From: an uncultured Granulosicoccus sp.
GTDB lineage: Bacteria > Pseudomonadota > Gammaproteobacteria > Granulosicoccales > Granulosicoccaceae
Assembly: GCA_937991945.1 (NCBI GenBank)
Contig: CALKLO010000043.1
Location: 1-58,824, forward strand
Reading direction: 5' to 3'
Length of the DNA stretch: 58,824 bases
Shown: one piece after another, positions 17,742 to 27,303 of the stretch
Layout: every line of letters begins with the position of its first letter
Position numbering within the stretch: position 1 is the stretch's first letter
Translations under genes and position numbers: made by a program
The notes under the pieces: generated by a model
Databases searched by the model: none
What the model was told of the DNA's origin: nothing
The model's input: the letters and a program-made list of their open reading frames with translations, nothing else

Positions 17742-18078
17742 GCGAGCGGCAGTACTCCGAGTGGAAAATTTTGATCAACTTATAGCAATTGTCGCGATCT
17801 TTGGAATTTTACCAAACACATCCTCGCGCCGCATTTATGTCACCAACATTACACAAAGGTTCCAAAATGAACCTGATTGGCCTGTGCGGATCGTACCTAA
17901 TTAAAGAGAGTAGCCGTCAAGAAAACGCATAATCCTATGGTCCGAGCAAAATGGCACGGCTGTGGCATGTAACTTATCGCCCGTTCCAGTGAGAGTTGGA
18001 GGGCGGACTGCTAAACTCAAAAGAGCAATGACACTCGGTGAGCACTCCGCCATCGAGTCGACACGGGTGAGTATATTC
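17742..18078. other. 337-bp divergent intergenic region between ynjB and yejA
   Basis: No gene supported. It must carry promoters for both importer operons. The ribosome site of yejA (GGTGAG, 18065-18070) is at its right edge. A small perfect inverted repeat GGTTC-caaaat-GAACC at 17858-17873 sits near the middle and could be an operator half-pair. I see no near-consensus sigma70 promoter. Confidence 0.4.
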
Positions 18079-19944
18079 ATGACAACAAAAGGAACAGTCG
18101 GTTTGCGTAAATTAGCTCCATTGGCCAGTCTAGGTGCCTGCCTGCTTGGTGGTCTGTTGCTGACCTCGACGGTCGCTGCAAACTCCGACACCAACATAAC
18201 CAAAACCTGGAGCATGGCAGAGTTCGGCGAGCCCTTGTACGACGAGAGCATGACTCACTGGCCGTACGTCAACCCTGATGCGCCTAAAGGTGGCTCAATT
18301 GTTCTGGGCGCGTTCGGTAGTTACGACAGCCTGAACACTTATATTCTCAAAGGTGAGATCCCGCGCAGCATTGGGCTGACAGGAGACTCGCTGATGATAG
18401 GCTCGGCCGACGAATTATCGTCAGCGTATGGGCTTCTAGCTGAATCGGTTGAATACCCGTCGGATAAATCGTGGATCATATTCAACATGCGTCCCGAGGC
18501 ACGCTTTGACAATGGCACCCCGATTACCGCAGCTGACATTGCATTCTCTTTTCAAACCATTAGAGAGCACGGCAAACCATTTTTAAAATCGTTTTATGAA
18601 GAAGTGGATGGCGTGGAAGTCATTGACACTCATCAAGTCAAATTCACTTTCACCACCAGTAACACCATGAAGCCGCTGATGAAGGTGGCAGGCCTATCAC
18701 CGTTGTCTGTCGACTATTGGAAAGACAAAGACATCACTAAAACGTATCTGACACCACAACCTGCAAGCAGCGCGTACGCTATTTCAAACATTGATGCCGG
18801 TCGTTCAATTACCTACAAACGTGTTGATGATTACTGGGGAGATGATCTTGTTGCAAACAAAGGGTTGAACACGTTTGAAACAATTCGCTACGATTACTAC
18901 CGCGATTTAGAAGTCATGTTAGAAGCTTTTAAAGCGGGCGATATCGATTTTAGAGCAGAGAACAGTTCCAAGCGTTGGGCTACTGGCTACACCATTGATG
19001 AAGTCGACAACGGCGACATTATTCTGGACACACCTCCAGACAATTCACCGCAAGCGATACAAGGATACTTTCTTAACTTGCGCAGGGCCCCCTTCGATGA
19101 TTACAACGTCCGCAAAGCGATCAACCTGCTATACGATTTTGAAACGATCAAAAGAACCATTCTGTATAACCAATACGATCGCATAAACAGCTACTTCCCG
19201 AACTCAGAATACGGAGCATCAGGCAAACCTAGTGCCGCAGAAATTGCTGTACTTGAACCCTACCGCGACCAACTACCTGCTGAGATTTTCACTGAAGCAT
19301 TCCAACTACCTGTTAGTGATGGCAGTGGACGCAACCGTAAACAACTCAGAGAAGCCTTAAGCTTGTTTAATGCATCCGGTTGGGAACTGGACGGTGGCAA
19401 GCTGACTAAAAATGGACAACAACTCAGTATCGAATTGCTGATAGTGCAACCGGGCAACCAACGTGTTGCTGCACCGTTTTTGCAAAACCTTAAAAAAGCA
19501 GGCATTAACACGGCAGTCCGTCTTGTCGATAGCGCTCAGTATCAGGTGCGTGTCGATGACTCTGATTTTGACATGATCAGCGCAAGACTAAATTTCTTCC
19601 CACCGCCAGGACCTGAGCTTCGCTCCTACTACGGATCTGCAGCTGCAGACGAAAGAGGCTCTGGCAATATGGCCGGTATAAAAAACACCGTAGCCGATGA
19701 ACTTATCGAACAAATTGTTGCCGCAGAGTCGTTAGAGCAACTGCAAGTCATTAACCGTGCTTTAGATAGAGTACTGCTATGGAATTACTACGTGGTACCT
19801 CAGTTCTATAACGGAAACCATAGATTTGCACATTGGAATCGATTTGGAAAACCTGATGTACAACCAAAATATATCGGCTCAGGCTTTCCTACCGGCTGGT
19901 GGTTAGATGCCGAGCTGGATAGTCAATTGGATTTGGCTCGATAG
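18079..19944 (+). CDS. yejA: Peptide ABC transporter binding protein (YejA-like)
   Basis: A 621-aa family 5 extracellular solute-binding protein (DppA/OppA fold). I choose ATG 18079 because GGTGAG lies 8 bases upstream and the protein then begins with a normal Sec signal peptide (cleavage near TSTVAA at about 29-34). An open frame continues 117 bases upstream but adds a non-signal leader. Conserved landmarks are DGRSITYKRVDDYWG-like residues at about 238-253 and the C-terminal LLWNYYVVPQFYNG segment. E. coli YejA is 604 aa. With YejB, YejE and YejF it imports oligopeptides, and in E. coli microcin C. A terminator-like hairpin follows the gene. Confidence 0.92.
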   Translation: MTTKGTVGLRKLAPLASLGACLLGGLLLTSTVAANSDTNITKTWSMAEFGEPLYDESMTHWPYVNPDAPKGGSIVLGAFGSYDSLNTYILKGEIPRSIGLTGDSLMIGSADELSSAYGLLAESVEYPSDKSWIIFNMRPEARFDNGTPITAADIAFSFQTIREHGKPFLKSFYEEVDGVEVIDTHQVKFTFTTSNTMKPLMKVAGLSPLSVDYWKDKDITKTYLTPQPASSAYAISNIDAGRSITYKRVDDYWGDDLVANKGLNTFETIRYDYYRDLEVMLEAFKAGDIDFRAENSSKRWATGYTIDEVDNGDIILDTPPDNSPQAIQGYFLNLRRAPFDDYNVRKAINLLYDFETIKRTILYNQYDRINSYFPNSEYGASGKPSAAEIAVLEPYRDQLPAEIFTEAFQLPVSDGSGRNRKQLREALSLFNASGWELDGGKLTKNGQQLSIELLIVQPGNQRVAAPFLQNLKKAGINTAVRLVDSAQYQVRVDDSDFDMISARLNFFPPPGPELRSYYGSAAADERGSGNMAGIKNTVADELIEQIVAAESLEQLQVINRALDRVLLWNYYVVPQFYNGNHRFAHWNRFGKPDVQPKYIGSGFPTGWWLDAELDSQLDLAR

Positions 19945-19975
19945 TCATTCTTGTGAAACATTCACTCCCCATGGG

Positions 19976-20003
19976 AAAGGCCTGTAATCATCAGGCCTTT
20001 TTT
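19976..20003 (+). terminator. Perfect hairpin between yejA and yejB
   Basis: AAAGGCCTG (19976-19984) pairs perfectly with CAGGCCTTT (19992-20000) around a TAATCAT loop and is followed by further T residues. It has the form of a rho-independent terminator inside the operon, so yejBEF should be expressed well below yejA, or the hairpin protects the yejA 3' end. Confidence 0.8.
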
Positions 20004-20047
20004 ACATCCCCAATTCAACGCACGTCACTCACAACCATAGCCCACTG

Positions 20048-21142
20048 ATGCTGGCGTATATTGTCAAACGTTTGTTATTAATCGTACCCACGTTGGTGGG
20101 CATCATGATTATTAACTTTGCCGTAATTCAATTTGCTCCAGGCGGCCCGGTAGAGAAAGTACTCGCCGAGATGCAAGGCAATGCGACAAACGCAACCGCA
20201 GCTTTTGCCGGACAAGCAGGTGATCTTGCAGATTCAGGGCAGCAATCAGGGAGCACCTCTAAATATCGTGGGGCCCAGGGACTCGACCCTGCCATCATTG
20301 AAGAGATCGAGAAACAGTTCGGCTTTGACAAACCCGTTCATGTCCGCTTTTTCAATATGCTGTGGGACTATGCCCGTTTCGATTTTGGCAGTAGTTACTT
20401 TCGCGATGAAACCGTGTTCAATTTGATATTGGATAAAATGCCAGTGTCGATTAGCTTAGGCCTTTGGACCACGCTATTTGTTTATCTTATTTCTATACCC
20501 TTAGGCATTAAAAAGGCTGTTAAGGATGGCTCCTCATTTGATGTCTGGAGCAGTAGCGCCATTGTTATTGGTTACGCCATTCCAGGTTTTCTGTTTGCTA
20601 TCTTACTGATCATTATATTTGCGGGTGGTCGATATTTTGATTTCTTTCCATTACGCGGACTGACCTCCCCTAACTGGGACCAACTTGATTGGCCTGCACG
20701 AATTGCCGACTACTTCTGGCACATAACCTTACCGGTTACTGCCATGGTGATCAGTGGATTTGCAAGCCTAACCATGCTGACCAAGAATTCGTTCTTAGAT
20801 CAAATAGGCATGCAGTATGTTCAAACAGCACGAGCCAAAGGCCTAAACGAACGCCAGGTGTTGTACTCACATGTGTTCCGCAACGCCATGCTCATTGTTA
20901 TTGCAGGGTTCCCTAGTGCATTCGTCTCTATCTTGTTTACAGGCTCCATACTGATTGAGGTTATTTTCTCATTGGATGGGCTTGGGCTACTGGGATGGGA
21001 AGCCACTATTAACCGGGATTACCCCGTCGTTTTTGCCACACTCTACTTTTTTACACTGCTTGGTTTGATTCTCCAATTGGTGGGCGATGTCATGTATCAC
21101 TTGATCGATCCACGAATCGATTTCGACAGCCGGAACTTCTAG
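20048..21142 (+). CDS. yejB: Peptide ABC transporter permease (YejB-like)
   Basis: Inner-membrane permease of the peptide/nickel importer family, 364 aa, exactly the length of E. coli YejB. The N-terminal helix is followed by the family hallmark [13 protein letters not shown] and a long periplasmic loop (about 45-120) that is typical of YejB and longer than in DppB. The EAA-like loop [20 protein letters not shown] is near the middle of the second half. It lies 103 bp downstream of yejA, after the hairpin, and pairs with YejE. Confidence 0.93.
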   Translation: MLAYIVKRLLLIVPTLVGIMIINFAVIQFAPGGPVEKVLAEMQGNATNATAAFAGQAGDLADSGQQSGSTSKYRGAQGLDPAIIEEIEKQFGFDKPVHVRFFNMLWDYARFDFGSSYFRDETVFNLILDKMPVSISLGLWTTLFVYLISIPLGIKKAVKDGSSFDVWSSSAIVIGYAIPGFLFAILLIIIFAGGRYFDFFPLRGLTSPNWDQLDWPARIADYFWHITLPVTAMVISGFASLTMLTKNSFLDQIGMQYVQTARAKGLNERQVLYSHVFRNAMLIVIAGFPSAFVSILFTGSILIEVIFSLDGLGLLGWEATINRDYPVVFATLYFFTLLGLILQLVGDVMYHLIDPRIDFDSRNF

Positions 21143-21185
21143 TGCTAGCCATGGCAAATACGACACACGAAGACGAGGCAAGCAC

Positions 21186-22229
21186 ATGCCGCTAAGTCAG
21201 ATTAATCAACGACGGCTTGCTAGCTTTAAACGAAACCGTCGTGGGTATTGGGCATTCTGGATTTTCATCGTTGTCTACGGTTTCTCTCTGGGTGCCGAGT
21301 TTATTGCCAACGATCAACCACTCGCTGTTAAATACGACGAGCAATGGTACTTCCCGGTCTTCAAAACGTATTCTGAATCTACCTTTGGTGGCGACCTTGG
21401 CTTTACTGCCGACTACACCGATCCCTACCTGACAGATCTCATTAACGAGAAAGGCTCTCTCTATTGGCCAATCGTGCCTTTCTCTTATGACACTATCGAT
21501 TTTGACTTGCAGAGTAGTCCACCTAGTGCCCCCAGCAGCAGACATTGGCTCGGCACTGATGACCAAGGGCGCGACGTATTTGCCCGCTTGATATATGGCT
21601 TTAGAATATCGGTAAGCTTTGGCTTGCTACTGACAATATTCAGCACGCTTATAGGCGTATCTGCTGGTGCTGTGCAAGGGTACTTCGGTGGTCTTCTCGA
21701 TTTGCTGGCGCAACGTTTTATAGAAATTTGGCAAGGACTCCCCGTCCTCTATTTGCTAATCATCATGGCCAGCATCATACAACCCGGTTTTGTTTCTCTA
21801 CTGGTATTGATGACACTGTTTAGCTGGACCTCCTTAGTGGGAGTCGTCAGGGCTGAATTTTTACGCGCCAGAAACTTTGAATATATCCGTGCAGCAAAAG
21901 CACTAGGGGTTGGCAATCTCACCATCATGATTCGCCACACACTGCCTAACGCAATGGTTGCAACCGTTACTTTTTTACCGTTTATTTTAAGCGGTTCAGT
22001 AACAACGCTAACCGGTTTAGATTTTCTTGGCCTTGGACTTCCACCAGGCTCTGCTTCCTTGGGCGAGATGCTTAAGCAGGGAAGAGATAATCTTCACGCG
22101 CCTTGGCTCGGACTTTCCGCATTCTTAATTCTAGCGTTTATGTTGAGTCTATTAGTCTTTGTTGGCGAAGGTGTTCGAGACGCACTTGACCCCAGAAAAA
22201 CGTTTGCTGGAAATGCATCCGATGAGTGA
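21186..22229 (+). CDS. yejE: Peptide ABC transporter permease (YejE-like)
   Basis: Second inner-membrane permease, 347 aa (E. coli YejE is 341 aa). An N-terminal helix is followed by a long periplasmic segment containing the family sequence HWLGTDDQGRDVFARLIYG at about residues 119-137, then five further helices. The EAA-like loop YIRAAKALGVGNLTIMIRH is near 237-255. GACGAGG lies about 8 bases upstream of ATG 21186. The gene overlaps the start of yejF by 8 bases, implying coupled translation. Confidence 0.93.
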   Translation: MPLSQINQRRLASFKRNRRGYWAFWIFIVVYGFSLGAEFIANDQPLAVKYDEQWYFPVFKTYSESTFGGDLGFTADYTDPYLTDLINEKGSLYWPIVPFSYDTIDFDLQSSPPSAPSSRHWLGTDDQGRDVFARLIYGFRISVSFGLLLTIFSTLIGVSAGAVQGYFGGLLDLLAQRFIEIWQGLPVLYLLIIMASIIQPGFVSLLVLMTLFSWTSLVGVVRAEFLRARNFEYIRAAKALGVGNLTIMIRHTLPNAMVATVTFLPFILSGSVTTLTGLDFLGLGLPPGSASLGEMLKQGRDNLHAPWLGLSAFLILAFMLSLLVFVGEGVRDALDPRKTFAGNASDE

Positions 22230-23823
22230 ACCGCTACTCAGCATAAAAGACCTAAGCATCGCTTTCGGCGACGGCTCTGAGCCTGCGGTGAGCAACGTCA
22301 ATGTGTCGATCGACAAAGGCCAAACCGTTGCCTTAGTGGGCGAGAGCGGCTCTGGCAAATCGGTCACTGCATTGTCCGTGATGCAATTATTGCCCTACCC
22401 GTTTGCCCATCATCCGAGTGGCAGCATTGTTTATCAAGGTCAGGAGTTAATTGGTGCTGGTCCAACCGTCATGCAAACGGTGCGCGGCAATCAGATCAGT
22501 ATGATTTTCCAAGAGCCCATGACATCGTTAAATCCGTTGCATTCCATTGAGCGGCAAATTGGTGAATCTTTAAAATTGCACAAGGGTCTCGATGGAGCTG
22601 CATCACGAACACGCGTGCTCGAACTATTAGAATTAGTCGGTATTCGAGATGCACAGTCACGTTTAAAAGCATACCCACATGAGTTATCAGGTGGACAAAG
22701 GCAACGCGTAATGATCGCCATGGCACTAGCGAATGAGCCTGACTTACTTATCGCTGACGAGCCCACTACAGCGCTTGATGTAACGATACAGGCACAAATT
22801 CTAGAACTACTAACTCAGCTGCAAGAACAATTAGGAATGGCTTTACTGCTGATCACTCATGATTTAGGTATCGTGCGCAAAATGGCTGATCAGATACATG
22901 TCATGACCAACGGCCAGGTTGTGGAATCAGGCAACGCACCTGAGATATTCAAGAACCCGCAACACAGCTATACCCAACATTTATTAGCCGCAGAACCGGC
23001 AGCTCTGCCTATACGACACTCAGCACAGCAACCAGAGGTCCTTAAAGCTAACAATATACGTGTGCGTTTTCCGATAAAGGGTGGGCTGTTTGGGCGTGTA
23101 AAACACTATGTAGAGGCGTGCGACGATATCAGCCTGTCCCTACGAGCTGGCAGAACGTTAGGCGTTGTTGGGGAATCAGGCTCGGGAAAAACTACGCTTG
23201 GACTAGCGCTGCTTCGTCTCATTAAAAGTGAAGGGCAGATTTTCTTCAACGGTGATGCCATTCACGATCAATCTCAGAAAGAACTTCGCTCTTTGAGAAA
23301 ATCTATTCAGATCGTCTTTCAAGATCCGTTTGGCAGTTTGAGCCCACGTTTATCCATACTCCAAATTGTAGAAGAAGGGCTGAAAGTACACTTCCCCAAA
23401 CTGAGCCCAGCCGAGCGAGCTGAGCAGGTCAGCGCGGTGCTACAAGAAGTCGGGCTCGATTCACATGTTTTGAATCGATTCCCGCATGAGTTCTCTGGCG
23501 GGCAACGGCAGCGTATCGCTATCGCACGAGCCATGGTTCTTAAACCCTCGCTAGTCATTCTGGATGAACCCACCTCCGCCTTGGACATGTCAGTGCAGGC
23601 CCAAATTGTAGAGCTGCTCCAGTCTCTCCAAGAGAAGCACCAGTTGGCGTATCTGTTCATTAGCCACGATTTAAAAGTCGTAAGGGCCCTTAGTGACGAA
23701 ATAATTGTTATGCGGGATGGTAAGATTGTGGAGAGCGGATCAGCCTTTACCGTGCTTAATCACCCCAAGAAACCCTACACTCGCGAACTCATGCGAGCCG
23801 CATTCGAAATAGCCGCAGAGTAA
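22222..23823 (+). CDS. yejF: Peptide ABC transporter ATPase with two fused ATP-binding domains (YejF-like)
   Basis: A 533-aa ATPase with two complete ABC modules in one chain, as in E. coli YejF (529 aa). Both Walker A motifs are intact (GESGSGKSV in the first, GESGSGKTT in the second), as are both LSGGQRQR or FSGGQRQR signatures and the Walker B motifs (ADEPTTALD and LDEPTSALD). I choose ATG 22222, ten bases after GGA and inside the yejE 3' end. Earlier in-frame ATG codons are less well placed. It completes yejABEF, a peptide importer known in E. coli as the entry route for microcin C and a contributor to antimicrobial peptide resistance in Salmonella and Brucella. Confidence 0.93.
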   Translation: MSEPLLSIKDLSIAFGDGSEPAVSNVNVSIDKGQTVALVGESGSGKSVTALSVMQLLPYPFAHHPSGSIVYQGQELIGAGPTVMQTVRGNQISMIFQEPMTSLNPLHSIERQIGESLKLHKGLDGAASRTRVLELLELVGIRDAQSRLKAYPHELSGGQRQRVMIAMALANEPDLLIADEPTTALDVTIQAQILELLTQLQEQLGMALLLITHDLGIVRKMADQIHVMTNGQVVESGNAPEIFKNPQHSYTQHLLAAEPAALPIRHSAQQPEVLKANNIRVRFPIKGGLFGRVKHYVEACDDISLSLRAGRTLGVVGESGSGKTTLGLALLRLIKSEGQIFFNGDAIHDQSQKELRSLRKSIQIVFQDPFGSLSPRLSILQIVEEGLKVHFPKLSPAERAEQVSAVLQEVGLDSHVLNRFPHEFSGGQRQRIAIARAMVLKPSLVILDEPTSALDMSVQAQIVELLQSLQEKHQLAYLFISHDLKVVRALSDEIIVMRDGKIVESGSAFTVLNHPKKPYTRELMRAAFEIAAE

Positions 23824-23827
23824 TTTT

Positions 23828-25342
23828 TTGAACCCTACTCAAGACATTGTTTTGTGCACAATCAATGCGCGCTACATTCATGCCTCTCTAGGGCTTCGCT
23901 ACCTGTACGCCAACATGGGCGACTTACAGCCGCAAACTGCCTTGCGAGAATTTACGCTAGAGCAGCGCGCTGAAGATATCGTAGAGCTACTGCTTCAGCC
24001 ACATATCAAAATCATTGGCTTTGGCGTTTATATTTGGAACGTCACGTTAACCACCGACGTCATACGCCTAATTAAGGTTATTCGCCCCGACATATCTATC
24101 GTTATAGGCGGACCAGAAGTTAGCTACGAGCTAGACGACCAACCTATTTCAAAGTTAGTCGACTTCACTATCAGTGGTGCTGCCGATATACGATTTGGCG
24201 AACTGTGCCAAGACATATTAGACGGCCAAGCAAAAAGTCGGCAGGTGTCATCGTTACCCATTGAACTAGATGCACTGACTTCACCCTACCCGCACTATAG
24301 CGATTCGGACATTGCCCATAGAGTGATCTACGTGGAAGCCTCCCGAGGTTGTCCGTTTAAGTGTGAGTTTTGTTTATCCTCTCTGGATAAAACAGCGGTG
24401 GCGTTCGACCTACCTGAATTTTTAGGGCACATGCAAGATCTTATAGATCGCGGTGCGCGGCAATTTAAATTTGTAGATCGCACGTTCAATTTAAAAGCCG
24501 CTACCAGCAAACGTATTTTGGAGTTCTTCCTAGAACATATCGATAAAGGGCTATTTTTGCACTTCGAGCTTATCCCTGACCGCCTACCTGAAGTCTTATT
24601 AGAACTCCTGCCACGATTTCCTGCTAATTCGTTACAGTTTGAAATTGGTATTCAATCGTTCAATGCTGAAGTACAAAAGCGCATCAGCAGAAAACAACAA
24701 CATGATAAAACTTGCGAGAACCTAGTCTGGCTTCGAGAAAATACCGAAGCGCATATACACGCAGATTTAATCTTTGGCCTACCGGGTGAAACACTATCAA
24801 GCTTTGGTGAAGGCTTTAATTTGCTGCATTCGCTAGGGCCACAAGAAATACAAGTCGGTGTTTTAAAACGACTACGCGGAACGCCAATAGCCAGGCACAC
24901 CCAAGAGTTTGATATGCGATATCAAACAACACCGCCTTATCGAATCCTTGCGCACAAAGATGCCGACTTCGACACGATGCAACGCATGGTGCGCTTCGCG
25001 CGCTATTGGGATTTAATCGGTAACTCGGGTAGGTTCCCGAAAGGCCTGCCTATACTGTTAGCAGACAATGCGTTTGAACGATTCATGACACTCAGCGATT
25101 GGCTGTTTGAAACAACCACACAGACTCATAAAATTGCACTCGCAAGGCTCTTCACGCTACTGCATGAGCATTTAGTACATGTGCTGTGTATGGATGCAGA
25201 ACTTATAGAAGAAAACTTGTTAGACGACTATCAACATAATCGTTTAAAAGGTAGGCCGACGTTTAAGCAAACTGCAGTTGCAGCCGTCCTTACTCAAGGA
25301 CCCGCCACAGCGGGTCAGCGTCAACGTAGGCATGTCTCATAG
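23828..25342 (+). CDS. Cobalamin-binding-domain radical SAM protein (DUF4080 type)
   Basis: A 504-aa iron-sulfur enzyme. Residues about 1-140 resemble the cobalamin-binding Rossmann domain seen in many radical SAM enzymes, without an obvious DxHxxG base-off motif. The radical SAM cluster is Cys175-x3-Cys179-x2-Cys182 (RGCPFKCEFC). The C-terminal region fits DUF4080. The start is TTG 23828, four bases after the yejF stop; the conserved region begins only a few residues in, so no later start is likely. Its reaction is unknown. The tight spacing suggests cotranscription with yejABEF, and a link to modified peptides is possible but unproven. Confidence 0.85.
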   Translation: MNPTQDIVLCTINARYIHASLGLRYLYANMGDLQPQTALREFTLEQRAEDIVELLLQPHIKIIGFGVYIWNVTLTTDVIRLIKVIRPDISIVIGGPEVSYELDDQPISKLVDFTISGAADIRFGELCQDILDGQAKSRQVSSLPIELDALTSPYPHYSDSDIAHRVIYVEASRGCPFKCEFCLSSLDKTAVAFDLPEFLGHMQDLIDRGARQFKFVDRTFNLKAATSKRILEFFLEHIDKGLFLHFELIPDRLPEVLLELLPRFPANSLQFEIGIQSFNAEVQKRISRKQQHDKTCENLVWLRENTEAHIHADLIFGLPGETLSSFGEGFNLLHSLGPQEIQVGVLKRLRGTPIARHTQEFDMRYQTTPPYRILAHKDADFDTMQRMVRFARYWDLIGNSGRFPKGLPILLADNAFERFMTLSDWLFETTTQTHKIALARLFTLLHEHLVHVLCMDAELIEENLLDDYQHNRLKGRPTFKQTAVAAVLTQGPATAGQRQRRHVS

Positions 25343-25465
25343 AAATGCCTGCGTAAACTCGGCAAAGTGACTTTCGCCTAGAGTCAGTCTGACCTGTGAC
25401 AATCTCGAACTTTACCGCCCGTATAGCTTAGACAGCAAAGCCTGGTGGCAGCTCTAAACATCACC

Positions 25466-26464
25466 TTAACGACAATACTCACCCGTTTTTAACACACCAG
25501 CATCAGTAACTGTGCGCGTCTCAAACGCGTAACAACCCTGCTCATCTGTTGGTGTATAGCGCATGTAATAAGCCTGACCACCGTAGGTGTAATCCATACT
25601 GCGCGCACCCGAAGCATCTTGAACAAAGACCAAGTCTTGAACACCACCTCTGGGTGGTCTTCCCGCCTTTTTCCCAGGCCCTGCGGCGGCTGGGGATAAC
25701 GGCCTTACTCGCGGTAGGCTGTCGAAATTTGCAACATCACCCATCAAGCACTGCACAATGTAAGGCGCTTCTTGGGAGGTATGGTAACGGTACCCAAAAG
25801 TATCGTCGGTCTGGCCATTGCAGACATCTAGAACACCAATAGCAATCGGCGTCCCATCAGGATTGTTGTCACCGTAGATGGGAAAGCCATCGAAGGCCCA
25901 GCCGATAATGGCAGCGTCGCCAGCGTTGGCCATTTTTTCGATCATGCACGTGGGTTTAACATGATAGTGGTAGTCATCCCCTCGTCCGGCATGACCACCA
26001 CAAACGTCAAGTTGCTGAGTCAGTAGTGTGTCGTGCCGAGCCTGATGATGGAAGAGATCTTGTTCAGACATCTCACCACCACCGGTGTAGTCATAGATAG
26101 GCACACCATTAACAGCCACACCCAGTGCTGCATCTCTTGTGAGTGGTGTTGACCCAAGAGTGGTGGTCAAAGGAACAGGCGCTGCGTAAACAGCAGGCAC
26201 AGGCACTTGTTCATTCGTACCAACGATACCTGTCATTAACTCGTGGTCTGGGTAAGTATCCGATGTGATCAATGCTTGTTTGGCTGAGCAAGTGACCGTC
26301 ACTTCATCACTAAAACCCGCCTCACTAACAGAGGCTGTGACTGCGGCACAATGTTCATTTTGATCGTGCGCCGATGCAGTCGTTGCTCCAATCATCATGG
26401 TAGCGACCACTAACACTGGCGTTCCCAGTGTCAGGCCAAGTATTCTGAAATTACGCAATGCCAC
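25466..26464 (-). CDS. YHYH-domain secreted protein
   Basis: A 332-aa exported protein. I place the start at GTG 26464 because GGGAG lies 8 bases upstream; a GTG three codons earlier is too close to it. A signal peptide (about 1-30, ending near GATTASA) precedes the mature chain. The defining YHYH motif lies within GDDYHYHVKPTC near the middle, followed by GWAFDGFPIYG, both diagnostic of the YHYH family. Several Cys and His residues suggest disulfides or metal binding, but the family has no established biochemical function. The second exported-protein gene lies 27 bp upstream on the same strand. Confidence 0.85.
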   Translation of the reverse strand: MALRNFRILGLTLGTPVLVVATMMIGATTASAHDQNEHCAAVTASVSEAGFSDEVTVTCSAKQALITSDTYPDHELMTGIVGTNEQVPVPAVYAAPVPLTTTLGSTPLTRDAALGVAVNGVPIYDYTGGGEMSEQDLFHHQARHDTLLTQQLDVCGGHAGRGDDYHYHVKPTCMIEKMANAGDAAIIGWAFDGFPIYGDNNPDGTPIAIGVLDVCNGQTDDTFGYRYHTSQEAPYIVQCLMGDVANFDSLPRVRPLSPAAAGPGKKAGRPPRGGVQDLVFVQDASGARSMDYTYGGQAYYMRYTPTDEQGCYAFETRTVTDAGVLKTGEYCR

Positions 26465-26491
26465 TATGTCCACTCCCTTTAGAACTACGAC

Positions 26492-27136
26492 CTATTCAAC
26501 AACCAATCGGCACAACATTGTATTGTCAGTCTCTAAGTCGCTGCCCCAAATCAACTGAGCGTTTGAGTCCCATGAGATACGGTCATAGCCATCTTTTGGG
26601 CGTACTGAACTTTCGCTGTGCTCGGTTGCCTGTGGCCACTCGGAAACATCGAAGTTAGCAGTATCCCAACCAGCAGGTTCGGCCGTTATATCAAACCCAC
26701 ATGCGCCTTCTCCAGCAATAGGATTGTCTTCTTTTGCGCAAGACTTACTAGATGGGGCTTGATGTACGGGTAAGCATTTCCAGTTGGCATCGGTTACCGC
26801 AACAATTTGCCCGCTGGCATCCTTGATTTGAACAATAACGCCACCATCGCCCATTTGCTGCTTGCGTGTGCCTATGTATTCAAGTCCAGTATCGTTTTCT
26901 TTGAAATCCTTAGCTGTCAGTCCAAGTACAAACGGAGGTTCCGCTGTGAACGAAAAGCTCTCAGCATTGAACGAGCGCTCTGTTGTGATGGACACACTGT
27001 CTTCAGCGACTTGCACGCCATTAACGTTTAGTGAAAACCAGTTATCAGCCCACACATCGGCTGTATAGGTTTCAGCTGAAGCCGCCTGTGCAAACAGACA
27101 AAGAGTCGAGCTAGCAAGGAAGGTAAATTTATTCAT
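26492..27136 (-). CDS. Secreted protein of unknown function, partner of the YHYH gene
   Basis: 214 aa with a clear Sec signal peptide (cleavage near AQAASA, about residue 21). The mature part has a beta-rich look. WFSLNVNGVQVAEDS near 32-46 resembles the carbohydrate-binding-like fold at the N-terminus of some rhamnosidases and laccase-associated proteins. Several Cys residues in the second half probably form disulfides. ATG 27136 follows a GAGAG ribosome site. It is probably cotranscribed with the YHYH gene. I cannot assign a specific function. Confidence 0.7.
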   Translation of the reverse strand: MNKFTFLASSTLCLFAQAASAETYTADVWADNWFSLNVNGVQVAEDSVSITTERSFNAESFSFTAEPPFVLGLTAKDFKENDTGLEYIGTRKQQMGDGGVIVQIKDASGQIVAVTDANWKCLPVHQAPSSKSCAKEDNPIAGEGACGFDITAEPAGWDTANFDVSEWPQATEHSESSVRPKDGYDRISWDSNAQLIWGSDLETDNTMLCRLVVE

Positions 27137-27303
27137 TTTTCTCTCAATGGCTAGTGCAATTCAGTCAGTACGACGTTGACATGAAATTGTGTAAATAAAA
27201 AGTATTCTTTATCGCTTACAAGCGAACCTGCTTTATCGTGCGTAATACAACCCTACAACTTACAGAAAAAGCCACAGCCATTGACTGCTTACAGGTATGA
27301 ACG

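Noticed and set aside
17962-18078. 39-residue N-terminal extension of YejA
   Set aside because: The signal peptide and ribosome site both fit ATG 18079.
25299-25316. GACCCGC/GCGGGTC hairpin as terminator of the radical SAM gene
   Set aside because: It lies inside the coding region before the stop codon and lacks a T run. It may be incidental.
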